DNA of 64,000 nt from Mermis nigrescens (GCA_036768485.1 JAVLUZ010000228.1:682001-746000); one strand, 5' to 3'; shown: positions 1-12,240, counted from the first letter of the stretch. Program-made: numbers and translations. Notes: generated by a model not told the origin, from the sequence alone.

Positions 1-330
1 CTTATCCAGAAATAACTTATTCCGCTTTCTGTCATACGGCCCTTAGAAGTTAAAAGAGATATTGAAAATATCTTTTTTAATGGATTTACTAAATAAAATG
101 CCAGTTTTTTAAACAAAATTGGTGGAAGATTGTCAGGTCCAACTAAAAAGACGATTTCAATTTCTTAATAGATTTTAAAACTGATTCATCAATAATATAA
201 TCGATAAAAGTCAAATTTAATTTGCTAGATACATTAATATCAATAGTGTCAGGACAATCAGCGCGGCGAGACCATCGATAAAGAGCATTAAAATAAATCA
301 ATCCGTCGAATTTTGAAATTTTACCCTTCT
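1..330 (-). pseudogene. LINE reverse-transcriptase fragment, fingers region
   Basis: Read on the minus strand, this stretch gives the linker and fingers region of a non-LTR retrotransposon reverse transcriptase. A segment like IDYIIDESVLKSIKKLKS is followed, after a frame change, by GPDNLPPILFKKLA, which matches the usual 'K..GPDGIP..LLK' block just before the RT core. At least one frameshift and several stops show it is dead. The palm motif would lie beyond the left edge, so the copy is also cut by the window. The clade cannot be told from this piece; it resembles the Jockey/CR1-like LINEs seen at 16.6-21.5 kb. Confidence 0.6.
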
Positions 331-655
331 AAAAAGCATTTTTGCATCACAAAAATTTACTACAATGTGAACAAAGACCAAAATGCTTTTCCATATCTCA
401 GATGTTGGTTCACAGGAATTTCTAAACGTGAAAAAGAACAACGAGTGTACAGCTGCAGCAGATCAGTGAGAAACAGTATTACCAGATCAAAATTTGGCAT
501 TGGTGTAGCTGGTTCACATATGTATTAAGATAGCCACGTTATAAGTACGTATACAGCAAATATTATCCGGTGAAAGCTGCCACATAACTGATTTGATTTG
601 AGTCAAGTCGGAAACAAATAAGGCAGTCATCAGATTTTTCCAGTAGATTCATGTG

Positions 656-796
656 ACTGACCAAAATGTTGAGTGCCAGCGTTTAAAATAAGCCTAAGCA
701 ATGGGATGCAACTCGCGTCGCTCGCTTCGCTCGCTCCGCTCGTCGCATCCCATTACTCAGGCTTATTTTAAACGCTAAGGCTATTATGGTCAGTCC
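656..796. repeat. Long hairpin with CG-rich loop
   Basis: Arms at 679-709 and 745-775 are 31 bases each and pair with two mismatches, starting GCGTTTAAAATAAGCCT. The pairing resumes imperfectly outside them (CTGACCAAAAT at about 657 against ATTATGGTCAG at about 785). The 35-base loop is a CG-rich run of CGCTCGCTTCG-type units, very unlike the AT-rich surroundings. It looks like a short foldback element; no clear target duplication was found. Confidence 0.7.
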
Positions 797-854
797 ATGA
801 TACTAAGCCTAAGCCTAATCAGCTGGTAAACCAGCAAAACATCACGAATACCCT

Positions 855-957
855 GTAATCTTTATCGAAATTAACCAGCGTTAGTCGATTGGTTATGGTT
901 CTGGACTTCAGAGCAAGGGGTCCACGTTTCGAATCCGACTGCCAGCAACTTTCTCTT
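855..957 (+). other. tRNA-like relic (possible SINE head)
   Basis: The stretch ends in a recognisable B box (GTTTCGAATCC), preceded by an anticodon-arm-like inverted pair around TCTGGACTTCAGA. The acceptor ends do not pair properly, so it is not a working tRNA gene. A tRNA-derived SINE or decayed tRNA copy is the likeliest reading. The rest of 530-1098 holds no gene that I can support. Confidence 0.3.
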
Positions 958-1879
958 GTTTCCTCAGATGCCATCGACTGCACACATACGCCCTTATAAT
1001 ATGACTATGTTAATACATATGTGAACCAGCTACACGAATGCCCAAAATTTTAAAAACTGCCACAATCCATGAGAAAAACTGCCATCACTGGTATGAAGTA
1101 GTGATCGACCGGGTCCCCAGCCCGGCTTCCCGGCCATTTTTAAGCATCCCCGGCCCCGGCAGGGGCAAGGTCAAAAAATGGCCGGGGCCGAGGTAATATT
1201 TAGTGTAATTCGTATTTTATACAGGCTGTGATACTGGCACTTATTTATCAATGAGCAAGTGTTAATTTTGAGAACTGTACTGATTAGACCATATGTATAC
1301 TTACTTAGTCCTTGTTATTACTTTGCTACTGTGTATAAATGAGTTTTACTGAATAAATATTCAGGAAAATCTGCATGTTTTCGATTCCTCCACTTAAATT
1401 ATTTTAACTAAATGCTACTTTTAACTCATTCATTCATAGCTATGGCTAAAAGATTTAGAGTTGACAAATACGTTCTATTTTTAGTTGGAAATTGTACGTT
1501 TTCAACAGACTATTTTTACAAAAAACACGTTTACATTTAATTGAATGGGAACCACGTGCTTCAAAACGCGTTCCTTGTGTAATAGTTATTAGGACCGAGG
1601 TTAATTATCGGCGAATGTAGACTACGCAGCAGAATTGCGTTCGATCCGATAAACTAAATGTCTCAAATAGTTTCTTAAGGTCCGAGTTGAGGGAGGGGGT
1701 GAAATCCCAAATTAGAGGACCAGAAAATTAAGTGGTGGACTATTATTAGCCGACTCTATTTTGTTGTACGAGCTTCTTGTGCTTGTACAAAGATCTCCAA
1801 AAAGGTCTTCGTATGATCTAACAAATTTTTGTAGCTATATTATATAAATACATTTTTAAACATACACATTTTCGCATAC

Positions 1880-3240
1880 TATCAGCAGTGTTTTTTTTGT
1901 ACAAGGTCCGTTTGTACATGTACAAAGATGGTCCCCAAAAGTCTTTGTACATTTTGCACATGCAAATTTTTGTGTACTATAATATAGTACAGTAGCGATT
2001 TTAGTGTGGTAAAACAGGGTTTTCGATCTTAGGTAGTGTATTTTAGCTAATTTCTGGGTTTATGACGCTAAAAATTACTAAAAATTATCTGAAAACGGCG
2101 CGAAGCGCCGAAAAATATTGACATTTTTCCATTCTAAATGCAAATTCTGCCATTTTAAAGATATATAGGACAAATAATTTATCAGTTCGGCGCGAAGCGC
2201 CGAAAATTTTGGGAATTTTACACCTTTTTACAGTTTTTGTCTTCCTAAAAATCTTTGTACATTTTGTACACACAAAATTTTTGGGTACTATAATATGGTA
2301 CAGCAGCGATTTTAGTATCGTAAAAACAGAGTTCTTCGACTTTTCGTAGTGTGTTTTAGCTAATTTCTGGGTCTCTAAGGGCAAAAATCACTAAGAATCG
2401 TCTTAAAACGGCGCGAAGCGCCGAAAAATTTGACATTTTACTTTTGAAATGCAATTTCTGCCATTATAAAGATATATAGAACACACAATTACTCATTTCG
2501 GCGCGAAGCGTCAAAATTTTTCGAATTATAGACCTTTTTTGCAATTTTTGTCTTCCCAAAAATCTTTGTACATGTACAAAGACGGTCCCGAAAAGTCTTT
2601 GTACATCGGAAAAATCTTTGCCGAATACAAAAAAAACCGTGACTATCAGTATGTGAGAGTGTTTTTTTGTACAATGAACCTCTGTATATACATGAACAAA
2701 GATGGTACCCAAAAGTCTTTGTACATTTTGTACCAGTGTTTTTTTGTACACGGTCCGTTTGTGCATGTACAAAGATAGTCCCCAAAAGTCTTTGCACATT
2801 TTGTACACACAAAGTTTTGGTTACTATAATATGGTACAGTAGCGATTTTGGTGTGGTAAAACAGGGTCTTTTGACTTTTGATTGTATATTTTAGCTAATT
2901 TTTGGGTTTCTAACGCCAAAAATTACTAACGTTGTCTCAAAACGGCGAGAAGCGCCTAAAAATTTGACATTTTCCATTCTAAATACAAATTTTGCCATTT
3001 CAAAGATATACAGGACAGATAATTTTTCATATCGGAGTGAAGCGCCGAAAAATTTTTTGGAATTCTACACCTTTTTACAGTTTTTATCTTCGCAAAAAAT
3101 CTTTGTACATGTACAAAGATAGCCCTGAAAAAGTCATTGTACATCGGGAAAATTCTTTGGCGAATACAAAAAAAACACTCGTTTTGTACATGCAAATTTT
3201 TGTATACTTTAATATGGTACAGTAACGATTTCAGTGTGGT
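1880..3240. repeat. Tandem palindrome-bearing units inside the outer hAT
   Basis: Several diverged units follow one another. Landmarks are 'ACTATAATATGGTACAG' or close variants near 1975, 2287, 2823 and 3208, a GGCGCGAAGCGCC motif, and the perfect palindrome CTTTGTACATGTACAAAG or near copies. Open frames on both strands here are by-products of the repeats and do not look like genes. Confidence 0.75.
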
Positions 3241-3931
3241 AAAACATAGTTTTCCGACCTTTAGTAGTGTATTTGGCTAATTTTTGGGTTTCTAAATATT
3301 TGACATTCTTCCATTTTTTCCATTCTAAGCGCAGTGTTGCTTATTACAAGATTTAATTCGCATATTACAATTTTTGTAATATTTCTGATTTTGTAGTACA
3401 AGTTGTTTTAGCTTTCTCAGTCGAGTTTTATGTGTGAATTCCATCAAAACTCATAAAAATTTCGGCACATCGCCCCGAACTAATATTATCAACTAAATTC
3501 AGGCCGAATTATCACATTAGAAGCACGGCTCCTCTTTTATTCGGCGAAAGATTTTTGCTGATGTTCAAAGACGTTTCAGGACCGTCTTTGTACATATACA
3601 AGGATTTTTGAAGAACAAAAATGTAAAAAGGTGTAGAATTCCTTATTGCAAATTCTACCATTTTAAAGATTTTCAGGGGTAAGTGGCTGCAAAAATGGAG
3701 CCGCTTACCACCCTTCCTTTGAAAATGGCCAGAGAAATATACATGTGACAGGGTTTAGGCCATCCCCCATCCACGGTTTGAAGCCCCGACTTCCTTGAAA
3801 GTCAGAAAATATTTGACCATCCTCCCCATTTTTGGCGAAAACCTGCGCTTTTTTGGCTATTTTCATGTGTTTTTACCATTTTTGATCTAGTCGCTAACCC
3901 CCTCCTTCTAAAAATGGCGAGGGACCCCTAC

Positions 3932-6465
3932 TAGTGATCGACCGGGGCCCCGGCCCCGGCCCCGGCACATTCCCCGGCCATTTTTGAGCATCCCCGGCCC
4001 CGGCCGGGGCAAGGTCAAAAAATGGCCGGGGCCGGGGAAAAATTTAGTGTAATTCGTATTTTGATACAGGCTGTGATACTGGCACTTATTTATCAATGAG
4101 CAAGTATTAATTTTGAGAACTGTACTGATTAGACCATATGTATGCTTACTTAATCCTCTACTGAAAAAATGTTCAGGAAAATCTGCATGTTTTTGATTCC
4201 TCCACTTAACTTATTTGAACTAAATGCTACTTTTAACTCATTCATTCATAGCCATGGCTAAAAGATTTAGAGTTGACAAATACGTTCTATTTCTAGTTGG
4301 AAATTGTGCGTTTTCGACAAACTATTTTTACAAAAAACACTTTTACATTCAATTGAATGGGAACCACGGGCTTTAAAACGCGTTTCTTTTGTAATAGTTA
4401 TTAGGATGGAGGTTAATTATAGGCGAATGTAAACTACGCTACAGAATTGCGTCCGATCCGATAAACTTAATATGTCTCAAATAGTTTCCTAAGGTCCAAT
4501 GTTGAGGGGGATGAAATCCCAAATTGGAGGACCAGAAAATTAAGTGGTGGACTATTATTAGCCGACTCTATTTTGTTGTACGAGCCTCTTGTGCTTGTAC
4601 AAAGATCTCCGAAAAGGTCTTTGTATGAGCTAACAAATTTTTGTAGCTATATTATATAAATATATTTTTAAACATTTTTGGTTACTATAATATGGTACAG
4701 TAGCGATTTTAGTGTGGTAAAACAGGGTCTTTTGACTTTTGATTGTATATTTTAGCTAATTTCTGGGTTTCTAACGCCAAAAATTACTAAAATTGTCTCA
4801 AAACGGCGCAAAGCGCCTAAAAATTTGACATTTTTCCATTCTAAATACAAATTTTGCCCTTTTAAAGATATATAGGACAGACAAGTTTTCAACTCGGAGC
4901 GAAGCGCCGGAAATTTTTTCGAATTTACCACTTTTTTACACTTTTTATCTTCTTAAAAATCTTTGTACATGTACAAAGATTGTCCTGAAAAGTCTTTGTA
5001 CATCGGGAAAAATCTTTGGCGGATACAAAAAAACACTGTTTTGTACATGCAAATTTTTGTATACTTTAATATGGTACAGTAACGATTTCAGTGTGGTAGA
5101 ACATATTCGACCTTTAGTAGTGTATTTGGCTAATTTTTGGGTTTCTGAATATTTGACATTTTTCCATTTTTCCATTCTAAGCGCAGTGTTGCTTATTACA
5201 AGATTTAATTCGCATATTACAATTTTTGTAATATTTCTGATTTTGTAGTACAAGTTGTTTTAGCTTTCTCAGTCGAGTTTTATGTGTGAATTCCATCAAA
5301 AGCTCATAAAAATTTCGGCACTTCGCGCCAAACTAATATTATCAACTAAATCTAGGCCGAATTATCACATTTAGAACCACAATTTTTTTGTATTTGGCGA
5401 AGATTTTTGCTGATGTACAAAGACGTTTCAGGACCATCTTTGTATATGTACAAAGATTTTTGGAGAAAAAACTGTAAAAAGGTGTAGAATTCCTTATTGC
5501 AAATTCTACCATTTTAAAGATTTTCAGGGGGTAAGCGGCTGCAAAAAATGAGCCGCGTACCCCCTTCCCCTGAAAATGGCCGAGAAATATACAAGTGACA
5601 GGGGTTTGGGCCACCCCCCATCGACGCTTTGAAGCCCCGAACTTCCTTGAAAGTCAGAAAATATTTGATCACCCTCCCCCATTTTTTGGCAAAAACCTGC
5701 GCTTTTTTTGCTATTTTTATGTGTTTTTACCATTTTTGATTTAGTCGCTAACCCTTCCTTCTAAAAATGGCGAGGGACCCCTATCCTAGATTTCCAGCCG
5801 TTACATGTATACTGAGGGACCCTCATAAAATTTTAAGCGATTACATGCATGTTTTATTGTGATAGTTTCTCTATTTACTCTAGCTCACATTCTAAAATAA
5901 TGTACCACTTCGTGAAATTCTAATAGATAGGTACACTTTTGCCATACTAAAAAATTAAGCTCAAAAAATTCAAAAGGTTTTCACCAAAAATCGTCTGACG
6001 GTGACTTGGGTCTCGGACCCTCAGGGAGTTATACCCCTCCCCCTTATGGGAATGTGTGATGTCTCACTTATTACATCCAATACCTCTTGCATCCAATCGC
6101 TACAGCAGCAGTAGCAGTAGCGAAGATTCAAATGATATAGAGTGTGCTAATAGTACCGACATGACTTTATTGATGATTCAGACAATGAAACACTGAACTA
6201 AATTTGTTTCTTGTGACATAAATAGTAATAAAACTTGATATGAAAAGGCGCACCTAACTTTGCGCTAGCCATTTACTACTGAATGGAGCAGTCGCTCATT
6301 ATTTCTTTTCCTATGCCCACCCCAAGTATGTGCCATGCAATAATATTTTCCTTGTCTGACCCCGGCCAGGCCCCGGCCCCCGGCCCCGGGCCGGGGCCGG
6401 GGATTTTCTTTCAGCCCCGGTACCGCCCCGGCCCCGGCCAAAAAAGTCGCCCCGGTCGATCACTA
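3932..6465. mobile_element. Inner hAT-like element of the same family
   Basis: The ends share a 17-base perfect inverted repeat, TAGTGATCGACCGGGGC. A perfect 8-bp target duplication ACCCCTAC lies at 3924-3931 and 6466-6473. The body matches the outer element from end to end (for example 3932-4680 against 1099-1860, and 6283-6465 against 6960-7147). It carries the family's uninterrupted target site at about 5770-5785, which confirms that the outer copy was broken at this point. It is about 2.5 kb and shorter than the outer copy, mainly because it has fewer internal tandem units. No transposase is visible. Confidence 0.9.
4560..5470. repeat. Tandem palindrome-bearing units inside the inner hAT
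   Basis: This is the same unit as at 1880-3240, with the ATATGGTACAG landmark near 4690 and 5070 and CTTTGTACATGTACAAAG near 4963. There are two units here against about four in the outer copy, so unit number varies between copies of the element. Confidence 0.7.
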
Positions 6466-6746
6466 ACCCCTACCCTAGATTTCCAGCCGTTACATTTATA
6501 CTGAGGGACCCTCATAAAATTTTAAGCGATTACATGCATGTTTTTATAGTCATAATTTATCTTTTTACTCTAGCTCACATTCTAAAATAATGTATCACTT
6601 CGTGAAATTCTAATAGTTAGGTACACTTTTGCCATACTAAAAAATTAGGTTCAAAAAAATTCGAAAGGTTTTCACCAAAAATCGTCTGACAGTGACTTGT
6701 CTTGGACCCTGAGGGGGTAATACCCTCCCCCTTATAAGAATGTGTG

Positions 6747-6890
6747 ATGTCTCATTTATTACATCCAATACCTATTGCATCCAACTGCTACAGCAGCAGT
6801 AGCAGTAGCGAAGATTCAAATGATATTGAGTGTGCTAATAGCAGCGACATAGACTTTATTGATGATTCAGACAATGAAACACTGGACTAA
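6747..6890 (+). pseudogene. Acidic open tail, possible transposase C-terminus
   Basis: An open frame of 47 codons ends in a Ser run followed by an acidic stretch (SSSSSSEDSNDIE, then DFIDDSDNETLD) and a stop. An AATAAA-like AATAGTAATAAAAC lies just after it. The copy in the inner element, at about 6105-6200, has lost one or two bases and is out of frame. Its place near the right end suggests the last coding piece of a lost transposase, but no catalytic region remains to prove it. Confidence 0.35.
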
Positions 6891-7147
6891 ATTTGTATCT
6901 TGTGACATAAATAGTAATAAAACTTAATATGAAAAGGCGCACCTAACTTTGCGCTTGCCATTTACTACTGAATGGAGCAGTCGCTCATTATTTCTTTTCC
7001 TATGCCACCCCAAGTATGTGTCATGCAATAATATCTTCTTGTCTGACCCCGGCCAGCCCCGGCCCCGGCCCCGGCCCCGGCCGGGGATTTTTTCAGCCCC
7101 GGTACCGCCCCGGCCCCGGCCGAAAAAGTCGCCCCGGTCGATCACTA

Positions 7148-7429
7148 GTATGAAGTATATGGAAGCGGCCCAAATAAACTGCCACGGGCCCTCAAAAACT
7201 GCCACCGTAGTATTTAAGCATAGGGGTGAAAACTTCAAAAAATTAGGAAACTGCCAAAACGGAAGGAAAACTGCCAATCTGCTGGTAACACAAGTGAGAA
7301 ATCGAGTTATAACTACAGTTACACGTTCGATCAATTTAGCTATAGTAGACTAAATAACATGGTAATCACAAGATATGCAAATTCAATTGGTTGACCGCGT
7401 ACACTTAAGTTTGTCGTTGTTTGACAGTA
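7148..7429. other. Spacer between the hAT element and the long repeat
   Basis: This is the right flank of the outer hAT. It has 'AAACTGCCA' phrases that also occur left of the element near 1050-1090, as expected for one sequence split by insertion. I see no gene. Confidence 0.5.
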
Positions 7430-8210
7430 TCATAGGTAGCGCGTTAGCGCGTGCCTATAATATGCTTGTGTACCTGAACATTTGTCCCCCTCTCACAGCT
7501 ATAACGGCAATCATCTGCGAAGTGCGGTTTTTTTAAAGGTAGATAATAAAAAACTTAAGACCCCCATTTTTTCTTGTTTACACTCAATACCGAGCGCGTC
7601 GTGAATGTAAATAGTTTACACCAAAAATTCAAATGATTAGCGGAGGGCCAATTTTGTTAACAATGTTTTCTTCAATTTGTAGGTTACGAATCTGGTCTTA
7701 AAATTTCTTTACACTCATTGGTTGTTGCACAGGAGTGTAAATTAGACGGTTTTGTACTGTTTTCATGTGCAAGAGCATATCTAACTCAATTTTACATTCT
7801 TTGCAGTCTGATTGGTTTCAAAAGGTAGACGGTTATAAAATCTAGGGGAGTCTTTTTTTATTTTCTTATAAGTATTATTTTCAAATTTAGGGGCAGTTTA
7901 TTGTAAAGAGTCTGGGACAAAAAAATATTTTTCCCTGCCATATTCTCCACTTAGTAGACAGAACGTAATAACTACCTTTAAAATGTGCCTCGCCTTAAGA
8001 GCTACACATCAAAATTTATTTCGTTTCTTTACAATCAATATTGTCTTATTAGTGCAGGTGTAAACTTTACACTGAAATATTTTTTCCGCCCAGAGCGTCG
8101 TGGATGATGAATTTTATAAAAATGTTCTCCGTAAGGTCAGAATAACGAATCTGACCTTTAAACTTTTCTACAGCCGCTGTTTGTTGGGGTATGAAGAGTT
8201 GAACTTTGAA
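7430..8210. repeat. Long dispersed repeat, 5' fragment
   Basis: It begins CATAGGTAGCGCG and matches the first 780 bases of the two longer copies at 8211 and 12822. It stops exactly where the next copy begins, so the two are head to tail. Its text is full of TTTACAC/GTGTAAA pairs. No coding frame is credible. Confidence 0.8.
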
Positions 8211-10520
8211 TTCATAGGTAGCGCGTTAGCGCGTACCTATAATATACTTGGGTACCCCCAACATATGCCCCCCTCACAGCTATAACGGCTCACATCTGAG
8301 AGGTGCGGTGTTTTTAAAAGGTAGATAATAAAAAAACTGGGGACCCCCATTTTTTTGTTTACACTAAATACCGAGCGATTCGTGAGTGTGTAAAGTGTAC
8401 ACCAAAAATTCAAATTATTTGCGGAGGGCCAAATTTTTTTAAAAATGTTTTCCTTGATTAGTAGGTTACGAATCTGGTCTTAAAATTTCTTTACACTCAT
8501 TAGTTGTTGCACAGGATTGTAAATTAGACGGTTTTTTCTGTTTTCATGTGCACGAGCATATCTAACTCAGTTTTACATTCTACGCAGTCTGATTGATTTC
8601 AAAAGGTAGACGGTTATAAAATCTAGGAGGTCTTCCTTATTTTTTTAAACAATATTTTTTAAATTTGGAGGCGGTTTATTGTAAACAGTCTGGGACAAAA
8701 AATATTTTTTCCCTGCCATATTCTCCACTTAGTAGACAGAACGTGGTAACTGCCTTTAAAATGTGCTTCGTCCTTAACGCTACACGTCAAAATTTATTTT
8801 GTTTCTTTACAATCAATATTGCGTTATTAGTTCAGGTGTAAACTTTACATTGGAAAATTTTTTACCGCCCTAGAGGGTCGTTGATGATGAATCTTTTAAA
8901 AATGTTCTCCGTAAGGTCAGAATAACGAATCTGACCTTTAAACTTCTCTACAGCCAGTGTTTGTTGAGGTATGAAGAGGTGAACTTTGAATTATATCTAC
9001 ATCTATTTTCTAATGCCGATAGATAACTCCGTATTGCATATTGTTTGATCAGATTTTTCTTATTTCAGAGGTTTTTGATTCGTCTTTAATAAATAATTAT
9101 TTTTATTATCATAAATGCACTATTCTTAAACTTCAGTAGAATGATGAATATTTTTCAATAATTGACTAAGTATTAAAATTCGCCTATTTGCCGAGTTGGT
9201 GCAGAAGCTGACGCATCCGTTCTCGCATGCGGGTTTAAAAAAGACTGATGGGTTCAAATCTTCTGAGCACTGACTTTTTTCATTTTTTTCATTCTTTCGG
9301 CAAAACCATTCACTTTCGACTTGTTTATGTCTGCCAACAACTCCGGTTATGAGATTTAGGAAATTTTTTCAGACAGAAATGTACTATGGATCAAGGGCTA
9401 TCTTGTGTTTACCAGCAAACTTTACTACAATCAATACGCAATTAGTACCAGGGATTTAAACTTTACACTTTAGTGGATGAGTAAAAAAATAGATTTTGTC
9501 CGAGATTTCTCTGCCAACTTTTTCCTTTATGTGTTTGGATGAATTGAATAAAATAGAAATAATATAAATTCTAAGGGCTACAGGTCTACGCAAGCTGCGT
9601 TCAAAAAACGTAATATTGAGTTGTTTATGGGGGTGTAAAGTTCGAAATCTGAGGTGTAAAATGGGCGAAAAAATAGGTTTTTTTCGTATTTTGATTGGTA
9701 AATCATATCAAATATTTTGCGGAACATAAGTCTCGCACATTCAAACGTACTACAATCAAAGGGCTACAAACTGTCCCGAATCGAATTTATTTACATTCAG
9801 ATTTTTAAAGTTTACAATGTGGTGGACAGTGGAAAATACGTGTTTGTCCATTTTTGTTCGCCACTTTCTCTGGTCAGAAGTCGGGCGAGGTCGAATAGGA
9901 TAAAAATAAAGTACTTTCTAAGGGTACGTGTCACAGCGAATTGCGTTTGTTTACATCAACATTTTGCTTTTTCGGGAGGTGTAAATTCAAAAAATGGGGG
10001 AGTTAAACGTGTTTCTGTCTTGTTTTTTCTACCAAGTTCTGGGTTATGAGTCTGGGCATAATCTCAAGTCTAAAAATTAACCAGAAACCAAATGTGATAC
10101 GCCAGTTTGTTTGCACTCAACAGTGGTGTAAAGTAATTTACATCTGATATTTATTTGTCCTCGTTCCATAATGGAGAATTAATCATTTCATAAATGTTGA
10201 TCGTAATATCACAGTAATATCAGAATTGCGAATCTGACTGAAATTTTCTTTACACTCTGTGCTTGTGTAAATTTTACACTGCATCTTAACTTTAGTTCTA
10301 GAGCCTTGCGGAAGCTTAATTTTTTTCGAAATTTTCTACGTAAAATCAGAATTGGGAATCTGACTGTTGGTTTTCTATACACCTAGTAGTTGTGTAAAGT
10401 TTGCACTATTCATTTGTTGTCAATATGTAGTTTATACTACAAATTTATTTTACATCCAAATCTGAGCGTTAGTCTTCCTTACACTTGATATTTGCGTAAA
10501 GTTTATGCTGAAAAACTTTG
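8211..10520. repeat. Long dispersed repeat, copy A
   Basis: This is a 2.3-kb unit starting CATAGGTAGCGCGTTAGCGCG and ending near AAAAACTTTGATC. It aligns along its length with copy B at 12822-15313. Inside, phrases such as 'GAATCTGACCTTTAAA' and 'TGTAAACTTTACACT' recur every 100-200 bases, which looks like an array of diverged subrepeats. A tRNA-like Pol III unit sits in the middle at 9187-9272. No transposase or reverse transcriptase is visible, so its mode of spread is unknown. Confidence 0.8.
9187..9272 (+). other. tRNA-like unit in repeat copy A
   Basis: An A-box-like GAGTTGGTGCAGAAG and a B-box-like GGGTTCAAATC lie in tRNA order and are followed by a T run. This copy is more decayed than its partner at 13838-13923. 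Confidence 0.45.
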
Positions 10521-10525
10521 ATCAT

Positions 10526-10573
10526 ATTCATCTTTTTTGTTCCATCGGAGCATTTTTCTTTGCTAGTTATAGT
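10526..10573 (-). repeat. Solo end of the long-inverted-repeat element
   Basis: The piece TTTTTTGTTCCATCGGAGCA...CTTTGCTAG matches the terminal arm of the element at 15471-16228. No partner arm lies nearby. The following bases, up to about 10970, show no gene. Confidence 0.6.
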
Positions 10574-10974
10574 CTATTTCATGAAGGCTTGTGACTTTCT
10601 TTTGATTTTAAATCGCACCAATTAGGCTACAATAGTTGTTTAAAATTTTGATACACTAGTTGGGTTTTACGATGGCGTACGTCTTACCATATTTCGGTAT
10701 ATTGTAGAATATAACAACGACAGCATTAGTTTAAAATACTGTTGTAGGCACTTTAAATTTTTTCAAAAATATCAAAGCTAAATGAAACGGACTATAGTTT
10801 TTAAAATTTGCTTCACATGCGCTTTTGACTTTCATTTAACGATTTTGTTATGTTTTAAACCAACATTTATCTGGATTATATTTGTCGTATGTGAATATAT
10901 ACCTACGATTTCAGTTTACATTGATAAAAATTTTAAAAGAAAACCGCAAGATTGGGTCATAGTCATACGTGAGC

Positions 10975-11215
10975 AGCAAGAAAATTCTGGGGGTGCAAGA
11001 TTTTTTGAAGGTCAAAAAATGGCCTTAAAAATGGTGGTATGGCGATAAAAACACCATTTTTCGACGTTTCTCATCAAGCACTATCCATTGGCATCAAAAA
11101 ATTGCGAAAAAAACGAAAAAAATTTCAAAAATTGAATTCTGGGTGGGGTGTATTTTGATTTCTGGGGGGTATTTTGGTTTCTGAGGGGTGCATACCTCCA
11201 AACACCCCACGCGCA
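10975..11215 (+). repeat. AGGTGGGCGGC-family element
   Basis: This is one of about ten copies of a repeat of roughly 240 bp. It reads: AATTCTGGGGGTGCAAGATTTTT, 'TGGTGGTATGGCG', 'CACTATCCATTGGCATCAAAA', then GGTGCATACC and a CCCCACGC-type end. The first bases of the family are missing here. Confidence 0.7.
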
Positions 11216-11272
11216 GGTGTGGTCAGAGTCTATTTAACAGCCGAAATACATGATTACTATATATGTATATCT

Positions 11273-12110
11273 TAGTCTGTTTCAAAATTATTGAGTCCCT
11301 TTTTTACAGTAAATTTGTAACCAAAAAGGGTCCAAAATCAAGGAAAAATAAGGAGCCCTTCCTGATCACTCCCTGTTGAATCGCTATGTCGTAGAAACCC
11401 TAGTGGGTAAAGGGCTAAATGTACTAACGCAAAAAATATAACACAAGAATAGGTTAATACAATTAATGCGGACCAACGCCGCCACGTCACGTCTTATTGC
11501 CCAGCCAAACTAACCCGAAAACAAGACGACGTTCGAAAAAACAATAAATATCGTGCAATAAATTTACAAAGAAATTCAGTTGGACCAAAAGCGACGCTTG
11601 ATTTTTCGCGTCCATAATTTTGACCAAAATGATAGTTAAACAAGATAATTTGCATGTAATACCTACCAGAAACGTAATATAATCGCTGCGTGTACATAAA
11701 TAAGAAATTAGCATAAAAGTGCAAGATTAGAAGAATAAATAAGAATCTTGTTAATTATTTTCATTAATTTCTTTTCTCGTTACAAATTGACTCGATAACA
11801 GAAAGAATTCAGCCGATTAGAATAAGGGCTTGCATCCGCTTGGCTATCGTCTATTGCACGTTATTTGGCTCTTGAACCTTGTGCTCTGGGACTCTGCGTC
11901 AGTTCTGCTCTTACGAGCTATGAGAGGGTAACCGGCAGCTTCGCCCAGGAAAAATATGCACCTGCATATGTTTCTATCCCACGCGCGAAGCTGTACTTGG
12001 TAACATATTTCTGTAGTTAGGTAATACCGATAGGCCACAAGGGAAGTGGTAGCGAAGATTAAGTGTTACATAGCTCGTCGTACAATTAACGAATCAGTTG
12101 ATATGTGAGG
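11273..12110. repeat. TAGTCTGTTTCA-family block
   Basis: It starts with a TAGTCTGTTTCAAA terminus. From about 11780 it matches 36160-36640, with shared phrases such as GCACGTTATTTGG, ACCGGCAGCTTCGC and GTAATACCGATAG. This copy lacks the 164-bp insertion present in the other at 36278-36441, and so shows that insertion's empty site at about 11908-11920. Frames here are short and unconvincing. Confidence 0.65.
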
Positions 12111-12164
12111 TGGGTAATTTAATGTATGTAAGCTGTCACTTTACAACAATTAAAGACTTTAGAG

Positions 12165-12240
12165 ACTTTAGAGGGGTGGGGGTACGTCCAACTTTACGTG
12201 GGGGATCCCTCATCCCCCTGTTACATGCCTGCATGTATCC
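12165..12240 (+). repeat. Short GTCCAACTTT...CCCCTGTTACATG repeat
   Basis: The phrases GTCCAACTTTACGTGGGGGA and CCCCCTGTTACATG recur near 22860, 57110, 59600 and 62330. This marks a short dispersed family. Confidence 0.6.

Larger units (their letters stand above)
1099..7147. mobile_element. Outer hAT-like element, interrupted by a copy of itself
   Basis: The ends are inverted: TAGTGATCGACCGGG at 1099 and its reverse complement ending at 7147. A perfect 8-bp target duplication GTATGAAG lies at 1091-1098 and 7148-7155. Eight-base duplications with a TAG..CTA terminus are typical of the hAT superfamily. Subterminal (CCGGGGCC)n tracts sit inside each end. Without the inner insertion it would be about 3.5 kb. 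No intact transposase is present; an acidic open tail at 6747-6890 may be the 3' end of a lost one. The body holds tandem units with an 18-base palindrome. Confidence 0.85.

Noticed and set aside
2085..3225. Several overlapping frames of 75-114 codons with VQNVQRLLGTIFVH-like text
   Set aside because: They read through the palindromic tandem units on both strands and are not conserved between units.
6924..7353. Pro/Arg/Gly-rich frames on both strands
   Set aside because: They come from the CCGGGGCC tracts at the hAT ends.
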